Part shown: one piece after another, positions 9,501 through 13,799 of the stretch
Numbering within the stretch: the stretch's first letter is position 1
Layout of the letters: each line of letters begins with the position of its first letter
NCBI GenBank assembly: GCA_018061385.1
Contig: JAGOUF010000014.1
Location: forward strand, 1-13,799
Length of the DNA: 13,799 nucleotides
Source of the DNA: Chitinophagaceae bacterium
GTDB lineage: Bacteria; Bacteroidota; Bacteroidia; Chitinophagales; Chitinophagaceae
Direction: 5' to 3'
Notes under the pieces: model-generated
What the model saw: the letters and a program-made list of their open reading frames with translations, nothing else
Databases searched by the model: none
Told to the model about the DNA's origin: nothing
Made by a program: the position numbers and the translations under genes

Positions 9501-11736
9501 TGCTATATAGATTGGCTGTGTTTTGTGGGTTACATTGTTGTTCTTCTAAACTTGATGCAATGTTGTTAGATGCTATTGAATTGGTTGTAGTTAACCCTGT
9601 GTTTACTGTTAATGTTGTACTGTTGACGCAAGTGTATGGTTCTACTGGAGCTACAAATGCACAAACTGTTACTGTGCCATTTTGTTTAGCAATAGAATTA
9701 CCAGTCCAAATTCTTACATAAATTTTTTCTCCATTGGCTACATTGTCTATTCTTTGTAAACGTCTGTTTCCACCATCTGTATCAAATCCAACACTACTAC
9801 AAATTAATGAACTGCCTAAGTTAGTACAGTTGGTAGATGTTTTATAAATTTCATATCTATATTCTTCTGCAGTTCCTGTACCCAACTGTATTACAATTGA
9901 TTTTGTAGAGCCTGTATTGTTGGTTGTAGTAAACCAAATATCTCTACCATTGTATGGTGCAATACATGATGCTTCTTGCACAGCTGTAGATTTTGTTGCA
10001 GTAGTAGTAAACCCAGTTGTTGTATTGCTACAACTATTGTTGCCAAGTGCTACAATATATGCACCAGTACAATCATCATTTTGTAATGGAGTAATTTGAC
10101 AATTTGTTGTTGCATTTAAAACAAGATTACAATCTGTATTGTTTGCATTTACAATAGTTACTTGCAAGCTGCCTGTACTATTTGAAATTGGACCAATTAC
10201 ATAACTTCCAATTGTTGAAATATTTGAAATAACTGGTTGCCCTAAATTATTGGTAATATTAATTGTTGGCGATGAACCCATTTGAGTAATTGTTACAATT
10301 GCTTCATATTTTGTTGCATCTATACAACGTGTAGTTATAGTTGCAACAGGATTGTTACAAGTAACTGTGTTGCCAAATACACATACATCAAAAGTTGCTA
10401 ATGGGTTTAGTGGATCATAACTATTGGGACCATAAATTCTTAGATAATAAGTTTGCCCTATTTGTAAATTGGTTAGTTGATGAATGCCATTGGTAGCATT
10501 AGTAGTAAGCAAACAAGTAACAGGCGTAAGAGCATTGCAGTTTGTACCAGTTAATAATTCTGCATCTTTTCCATCGGTTGAAATAGAATGTTTGGTACTT
10601 GTTGCAACAAATTTGTACCAAACATCAACTAGGCTTGCATTGTTGTTGCAGGAGTTGTTAGATGAGTTGCTTGAAAAAGATAACCTTGCTTTTGAAGGCG
10701 AAGTACATGTTGTAGCGTTTTGTGGTGTTAACGTAAGTGCATCATCACAAAAATCGTTACTTGGTTTTGCACTATACATTTGGGGATTGAATTTTACCCA
10801 ATTGTAAATACCTGTATAACCACTTGTACTTCCATTTCTTGGATAATCAACACCACAATCTGTACTAAAAACAATATTATAAGTTGTGCCAACAGATAAA
10901 CCACCAATCAACCATTCTTCTTGATTGTTGCCACTAATACTATTGGGCGAAAAATATTTTTTTGTAATTAGTTGATTTGAAACACAGCCAGTAGTATAAA
11001 CCATTGCAAATACACCATCTGCTTTTAATGAGCCAGATCTGTTGAGTACTTCAAAGTTTTGCAACTTTAAAATCATATTCTCGTTGGTAGCAACAAAAGT
11101 TCTATACACATCGTGAGTGCCTTCAATTTTATCAGTAAAAAATGGTGAAAATGGATCTGAATTAAATGGGAAGGTTGTAGTTGATGATACAGTTGTTTGT
11201 CCTTCAAAACTTACAAAACCACCACTATTTAATCCTACAGTGGTATTGCAAGATCCTAAATTAATTGGTGTTGGAGCATTGCAAGTAATACAAGTAATTC
11301 TTATGATTGGGTCTGTTGTAATTCCTGTGTAAGCTGCACATAGATTGTTACTAATTAATATTTTATAAATACCGGTAGCTGTTGCATTAAAATTGAATCC
11401 TGCTGTTGCAATGTCTCCATAATTTGTGTACACATAAACTCCTCCTGTTGTAGGCGTAAACACTGTTGCATAAGTGCCAGCACTACCACCAGAAATATTA
11501 TAAGTATTGCCCGAGGTAAGTTGAATTTCAAAATATTCTCCTTTGTCTATACCACTTGCATCGGCAGAATAAAAAATTGACTGATCTGGTATTTGAGTAT
11601 AAATTCCAGAAAATTTAGGACCACTAAAGCTACCTGAATGTAATTTGTTTAGATCGTTTACTGTGCATTGAGCTTTTAATAAATTACTAGAGTTTATTAA
11701 AAGCAAGACTAATAAATAGGTGTAAATTTTTTTCAT
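6589..11736 (-). CDS. Large secreted repeat protein with T9SS type A C-terminal sorting domain
   Basis: The 1715-residue product is exported and probably surface-attached. A signal peptide (MKKIYTYLLVLLLINSSNLLKAQ) is cut near residue 22. A lead region follows, then about seven modules of ~125-150 residues. Each module pairs an N-terminal NDxC-like segment with a DVWYKFTAT-like core, then a GSC...C segment and GxTYYIRVY. The core Asp of each module falls at residues 371, 599, 747, 886, 1022, 1145 and 1277, with a divergent copy at 209. An unrelated Ig-like stretch lies at ~455-555. Residues ~1355-1540 are a distinct region of unknown function, ~1540-1632 resembles a fibronectin III domain (IVLNWHTSHEINNKGFEIER), and 1639-1715 is a type A sorting domain (IIIYPNPASN ... 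LSGKQI ... NGMYIVKI). Paired cysteines suggest disulfides, and the composition is Asn/Thr/Ser-rich. The modules look like small beta-sandwiches resembling pre-peptidase C-terminal domains. No catalytic motif is visible, so adhesion or a structural role is inference. Confidence 0.93.
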   Translation of the reverse strand: MKKIYTYLLVLLLINSSNLLKAQCTVNDLNKLHSGSFSGPKFSGIYTQIPDQSIFYSADASGIDKGEYFEIQLTSGNTYNISGGSAGTYATVFTPTTGGVYVYTNYGDIATAGFNFNATATGIYKILISNNLCAAYTGITTDPIIRITCITCNAPTPINLGSCNTTVGLNSGGFVSFEGQTTVSSTTTFPFNSDPFSPFFTDKIEGTHDVYRTFVATNENMILKLQNFEVLNRSGSLKADGVFAMVYTTGCVSNQLITKKYFSPNSISGNNQEEWLIGGLSVGTTYNIVFSTDCGVDYPRNGSTSGYTGIYNWVKFNPQMYSAKPSNDFCDDALTLTPQNATTCTSPSKARLSFSSNSSNNSCNNNASLVDVWYKFVATSTKHSISTDGKDAELLTGTNCNALTPVTCLLTTNATNGIHQLTNLQIGQTYYLRIYGPNSYDPLNPLATFDVCVFGNTVTCNNPVATITTRCIDATKYEAIVTITQMGSSPTINITNNLGQPVISNISTIGSYVIGPISNSTGSLQVTIVNANNTDCNLVLNATTNCQITPLQNDDCTGAYIVALGNNSCSNTTTGFTTTATKSTAVQEASCIAPYNGRDIWFTTTNNTGSTKSIVIQLGTGTAEEYRYEIYKTSTNCTNLGSSLICSSVGFDTDGGNRRLQRIDNVANGEKIYVRIWTGNSIAKQNGTVTVCAFVAPVEPYTCVNSTTLTVNTGLTTTNSIASNNIASSLEEQQCNPQNTANLYSTDAYGLYYNFTATATKHIIKYFNKQSTFGNDNGLETKVFTQTICGTGSKVNIACGETDSVLLNNLIIGEVYRIYAYNNLPENRTSYNIAVLTVPLEATNDNCNTAIQLTTTTTCSNPLQASTFGATASLQTACNGTFNDDDVWFRFTATAPQHRIQLSDIVAVVGTSTNMVIDVYEGSCTGLIEKSGCNINMDILDVNELTSGSTYYFRVYTANANSRVLFKVCVSNVPPPSNNDCSNAITATTTNFNCLQTTNGTTVAATESMPRCSGTGVAPVYDVWYKFTATNTSYNIGVSNDHYVQLFSGSCTNLISIRCGYQSINSTSLVVGQQYYIRVYQSISPDTFALCIATPPIVPSNDVCVNSTTLIQSNNNTNTWTSGTTIGALRDTGTCFNPTDVNVQDVWYKFTATTTKTVIDIQNISYPFISNNTINMQVFSGSCNNLNSVTCKEYISSGQSINTSIGVTYYVRMYTTSFNNVEGANFDISIRKLYTPLNDEPINAITINHNIVPISSIGNIEGSTGTSVNCFGNTDNDVWYKFIAKSTEVNVLLTNVGGSLNYEILNSNLTSASCFGNSLVATIGNTYYIRVWDMNAGFNPALGSTAQFTISVSGGLPTTNVFSGNLGTCQSNTVLVSSGSQNWLTVTKNGSLVYSIFDSEIMGNVNSDVFIANNNSPIRTDANGVEYMDRNFTIVPQTQPTNPIKVAIYFTKTEWVKFVAANDGDNNDANAVSNLKLSKFSSNNCTNILSGNNGALLSPVAWGNIDTNYYLVFEFPSFSSAYIHGGNTVLNTSNALPVNCTQFTVVEKQKSIVLNWHTSHEINNKGFEIERSTNGINFNTIAFVTANQNGSSNNQYSYTDIAATINEVLYYRLKQIDKNNQATIICSTKKIKLGSTKNEIIIYPNPASNFIQIKSTASIINPTTVQIISLSGKQIASYIVTNSTVQIPIQYLTNGMYIVKIISHNEQQYFKLSKQ
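7678..10758 (-). repeat. Array of about seven divergent ~130-residue modules in the T9SS protein
   Basis: Residues 327 to about 1353 of the encoded protein. Module starts are recognised by NDxC-like segments (for example NDFCDDAL, NDDCTGAY, NDNCNTAI, NNDCSNAI, NDVCVNST), centres by D[VI]W[YF]xF, and ends by [YF][YF][IF]RV[YW]. Core spacing is 228 (with an inserted domain), 148, 139, 136, 123 and 132 residues. The copies share motifs but little DNA identity, so they are old duplications rather than recent tandem copies. The last module (core at 1277) has lost the NDxC cysteine (it reads NDEPINAI). Confidence 0.85.
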
Positions 11737-11778
11737 ATCAAAGCAATTCTTTAAGTATTTAATGGAATAAAATGACTA

Positions 11779-11824
11779 TTAACTTTTAAGTAAGCATATA
11801 GCTATATGCTTACTTAAAAGTTAA
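11779..11824. repeat. Perfect 46-bp palindrome between ompA and the T9SS gene
   Basis: Bases 11779-11801 are the exact reverse complement of 11802-11824, with no mismatch and no spacer. The central part reads AAGCATATAGCTATATGCTT. As RNA it could form a hairpin of about 20 bp with a short loop. It begins 20 nt past the ompA stop codon on the minus strand, the place of a terminator. However, no T-run follows on either strand, and the 5' arm on both strands carries TTTT rather than the usual A-rich arm. It may be an mRNA 3'-end stabiliser, a factor-dependent terminator or a protein-binding site. Confidence 0.9.
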
Positions 11825-11843
11825 ATAATGTTTATTTGAGAAA

Positions 11844-13154
11844 TTATAGTTTAATAAACTCAACTCTTCGGTTATTGGCTTTGCCAATTGGTGTATTCGA
11901 TGTGTCAATTGGTTCAGCTCCACCTTTTCCATCTGTTGATAATTGATTTGCGTCAATACCAAACTCAGTTGCCAAAGTTTGCTTTACAGCAATTGCTCTT
12001 TCTTTGGATAAAGCTAAATTGGCACTGGCATCTCCATCGTTACTTGTATGACCAATGATTTTAATTTTTGCAGTAGGATTTTCTTTTAGTGCAGTAGCTA
12101 TTTCTTTTAAAATTCCATAGCTCTCTGGTTTTACATTGGCTTTTTGAAATTCAAACAATATACCTGTGGTTACAAATTTACCTTCAGTAAATAATTTACT
12201 TCTTGTATCTGGTTTTCCAATTGCATACTTAACGTTGGTAAATACTACTTGACAATCTTCAAAAAATCTACGGAAAAATGAAAAACTATAGGGCTCTTTT
12301 TCAATAAAAAATCTTGGAATATCAATAATTTTTGATTCGTTCATATAAACCCTTATTCTTCCTTTTTGTCTCCAAATTGATATATGCACAAAGCGTTCAC
12401 CATTCTCATCCCATTGAGGCATTGCAACATCGTTTTCAATAACATTGTCGCTATTTAACGCATCTATTTTTATACTGGCTAATGCAGCACCTGGGTGTAA
12501 GTATAAATAAGAACCTTTGGCAAAAAGAATTTCCATCAGTTTATCTTTATCTGTATTAAAGTTTATGCCAAATCCACTATAATTATTTCCTGGGTTTCCT
12601 ATTAGTCCAGCATCAAATTCAAGCGTAAAGTTTTCGTCTAAAGTTTTAAAATATTCTGGTATAAAACTTCCATTTTTTGCTAAGTTTAGCCATTTACCTT
12701 CCTTTCCATCAACGGTTACTATTTCTCCACTTGCATTACTATTCCACTCTGCAGGAAAATCGCCAATATTTAATCTCTCAAAATCTTCTGATACAATAAT
12801 TTTTTCGCCAGCAATGAAATCAAATTTGCTATAAACAGCTAAGCTTTTAGCAGTTTTTTGTGTAGTGGTATCTGAATTTTTTTTTGCAGTTGCATCTTTT
12901 TTTTCATCAACTGTTTCTTCTCCATCCTTAGCTTCTTCTTTTTTTGTTTCTTTCTTTTTTTTCTTTTTGAAGAGGCTTTTAATGCCGTTTTCTATACCAT
13001 CTAAACCTTTGTCAATGGTTTCATCTGTTTTATTTTCTACCCTAGATTTTGTTTTGTCTTTTGCTTTTTCTTTAACCTTATCACCAACAGATTGGCTTAA
13101 AGCAAAATGAATACTTGAAATACATACTAAAACCAACAGCATTAACTTTTTCAT
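11844..13154 (-). CDS. OmpA-family envelope protein with jelly-roll domain
   Basis: The product has 436 residues. A signal peptide (MKKLMLLVLVCISSIHFALS) is likely cut near residue 20, and there is no proper lipobox. Next comes a highly charged Lys/Glu/Asp-rich segment, ~22-105, with a run of six Lys. A concanavalin-like jelly-roll region follows at ~110-318 (starting FDFIAGEKIIVSEDFE, with FTLEFDAGLIG and RIRVYMNESKIIDIPRF). The C-terminal domain (~325-436) is an OmpA/MotB peptidoglycan-binding domain: ILFEFQKANVKPES, IIGHTSNDGDASANLALSKERA, and a closing NNRRVEFIKL. By family knowledge this domain holds the outer membrane or a surface complex to peptidoglycan in the periplasm. The Arg of the diaminopimelate site is kept (Arg386), but the partner Asp is Ser371. 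The jelly-roll could bind glycan, but no ligand site is evident. The gene is divergent from the sigma-factor gene and 107 bp from the T9SS gene downstream. Confidence 0.94.
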   Translation of the reverse strand: MKKLMLLVLVCISSIHFALSQSVGDKVKEKAKDKTKSRVENKTDETIDKGLDGIENGIKSLFKKKKKKETKKEEAKDGEETVDEKKDATAKKNSDTTTQKTAKSLAVYSKFDFIAGEKIIVSEDFERLNIGDFPAEWNSNASGEIVTVDGKEGKWLNLAKNGSFIPEYFKTLDENFTLEFDAGLIGNPGNNYSGFGINFNTDKDKLMEILFAKGSYLYLHPGAALASIKIDALNSDNVIENDVAMPQWDENGERFVHISIWRQKGRIRVYMNESKIIDIPRFFIEKEPYSFSFFRRFFEDCQVVFTNVKYAIGKPDTRSKLFTEGKFVTTGILFEFQKANVKPESYGILKEIATALKENPTAKIKIIGHTSNDGDASANLALSKERAIAVKQTLATEFGIDANQLSTDGKGGAEPIDTSNTPIGKANNRRVEFIKL

Positions 13155-13199
13155 ACACTAATTATTTGATTTTTCAACTCCCAATATTGGTTAGTGTAT
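13153..13199 (-). promoter_or_regulatory. Inverted repeat in the ompA leader that overlaps the start codon
   Basis: Two perfect 9-base arms (13153-13161 and 13191-13199; ATACACTAA/TTAGTGTAT) face each other across 29 bases. On the minus strand the downstream arm contains the first two bases of the ompA ATG, so the folded leader would mask the start. The loop also holds the 10-bp palindrome CCAATATTGG (13181-13190) and a small TTGA/TCAA stem (13166-13177). These could form an RNA structure or a DNA operator. The arms are AT-rich, so a chance origin cannot be excluded. Confidence 0.4.
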
Positions 13200-13281
13200 T
13201 AAATGAAAAAAGGTAAACAAAATATTTTTAGTTTTTTAAGTTTACTTTTATTTGAAAATAATACCAACAAATAATTGAGCC
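13155..13281. promoter_or_regulatory. Divergent intergenic region between ompA and the sigma-factor gene
   Basis: These 127 bases must carry the leftward ompA promoter and probably the rightward promoter of the sigma-factor gene. No exact TAnnTTTG box was found in either direction. The nearest rightward candidate is TTTATTTG at 13247-13254 (seven of eight positions), about 28 bases before the TTG start. The region is strongly AT-rich. Confidence 0.4.
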
Positions 13282-13799
13282 TTGAGTACAATAGAAAAAT
13301 CGAACGAACTTCAAGACAAGGAAATACAAGCATTGTACGATAAATATAGAAAGCCATTTATTGCTTTTTCTGCCAAGTATGCAATTGAATACAATGATGC
13401 AATTGATATTTATCAAGATGCAATTGTTGCCGTGATTGAACAAAAGCAAAAAGGAAAACTAGAGTTAATTAGTAGCAGTTTATCTACCTATTTATTTGCA
13501 ATTGGCAAGTTTATGATTTTTAAAAAAAGTAAGAAAAGATTGCCAATAGATGAATTGAATGAGGAACAATATTTACTACAAGATTGGGAAAAATACGATG
13601 CTGAAAAAGATGAATTTGAAATAAAGCAACTGCAAAAAGGATTGAATCAATTGGGGGAACAATGCAAAAAAATATTAGACTTATTTTATTATCAGTCAAA
13701 AAATTTAGCAGCAATTTGCAAGCTGTTAAACTATGAAAATACAGATGTTGTAAAAAGTCAAAAATCTCGTTGCTTAAAACAATTAAAGCAAATTATTAA
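13282..13799 (+). CDS. ECF-type RNA polymerase sigma factor (3' partial)
   Basis: The frame is open from TTG at 13282 to the window end (172 full codons), and the last two bases belong to the next codon. It starts (M)STIEKSNELQDKEIQALYDKY. An in-frame TGA lies at 13276 and no upstream ATG exists, so TTG is the most likely start. Region 2 of sigma-70 spans about residues 20-90 (AIDIYQDAIVAVIEQKQKGK, then LSTYLFAIGKFMIFKKSKK). A charged linker follows, and region 4 is a helix-turn-helix at about 130-172 (ILDLFYYQSKNLAAICKLLN, then VVKSQKSRCLKQLKQII). The KSRCLKQL ending is typical of Bacteroidota ECF sigma factors, so the gene is probably nearly complete. It would redirect RNA polymerase to a promoter set that cannot be read here. 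An anti-sigma factor, if present, would lie beyond the right edge. It is divergent from ompA, which might be a target (inference). Confidence 0.88.
   Translation, partial: MSTIEKSNELQDKEIQALYDKYRKPFIAFSAKYAIEYNDAIDIYQDAIVAVIEQKQKGKLELISSSLSTYLFAIGKFMIFKKSKKRLPIDELNEEQYLLQDWEKYDAEKDEFEIKQLQKGLNQLGEQCKKILDLFYYQSKNLAAICKLLNYENTDVVKSQKSRCLKQLKQII

Noticed and set aside
7678..10758. Possible CRISPR or recent tandem DNA repeat
   Set aside because: Similarity is at protein-motif level with ~130-residue periods. There are no short identical direct repeats with regular spacers.
9500..11332. Several plus-strand open frames of 60-107 codons inside the T9SS gene
   Set aside because: They are shadows of the long repeat-protein frame, with Val/Leu-rich translations typical of antisense to Asn/Thr-rich coding sequence.
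12865..13110. Plus-strand open frame rich in Phe and Ser
   Set aside because: It is antisense to the Lys/Glu-rich linker of the OmpA-family gene. The composition follows directly from the opposite strand.
13100..13154. OmpA-family protein as a lipoprotein (Cys at residue 11)
   Set aside because: The Cys lies inside the hydrophobic core without a proper lipobox, and a signal peptidase I site near residue 20 is more convincing.
13228..13714. Two short minus-strand open frames (13228-13449 and 13520-13714)
   Set aside because: They lie antisense to the sigma-factor gene, whose protein shows clear sigma region 2 and region 4 motifs. The minus-strand translations are hydrophobic low-complexity with no family signal.
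1..13799. A new defence, mobile or biosynthetic system
   Set aside because: No nuclease, transposase, integrase, toxin-antitoxin or biosynthetic enzyme set is visible. The genes are separate envelope, signalling and housekeeping-type units, some divided by terminators.

Overview
The window is AT-rich and looks like Bacteroidota DNA, perhaps the Chitinophagaceae or a related group (the family-level placement is inference). The evidence is a protein with a type IX secretion (T9SS) C-terminal sorting domain, a periplasmic-propeller LytS-type histidine kinase, a GH3/serine-hydrolase fusion, an OmpA-family protein with a jelly-roll domain, and start regions without clear Shine-Dalgarno sequences. 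I see no tRNA, rRNA, CRISPR array, insertion sequence or phage gene.

Layout. At the left edge a plus-strand gene, cut at its 5' end, encodes a GH3 beta-N-acetylhexosaminidase-like domain fused to a class-C-type serine hydrolase (1-2589). It converges on a minus-strand block. Read in transcription order, from right to left, that block holds an OmpA-family envelope protein (13154-11844), a 1715-residue T9SS-exported repeat protein (11736-6589), a YciO/Sua5-type protein (6508-5900), and a large two-component sensor kinase (5829-2785). Hairpins with T-rich tails on the minus strand follow the T9SS gene and the kinase gene, so the block is probably at least two or three transcription units. A perfect 46-bp palindrome lies between ompA and the T9SS gene. 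At the right edge, divergent from ompA, is a plus-strand ECF-type sigma factor with a TTG start, cut at its 3' end.

How the genes fit together. Most products act at or sense the cell envelope: a probable peptidoglycan or amino-sugar hydrolase, a sensor with a periplasmic propeller, a large secreted repeat protein, a peptidoglycan-associated outer-membrane protein and an envelope-style sigma factor. The YciO-like protein is a cytosolic housekeeping-type exception. I found no convincing multi-gene system that is new. The points most worth a second look are the repeat architecture and pre-tail region of the T9SS protein, the 46-bp palindrome, the Asp-to-Ser change in the OmpA peptidoglycan-binding site, an inverted repeat that overlaps the ompA start codon, and the orphan state of the kinase.
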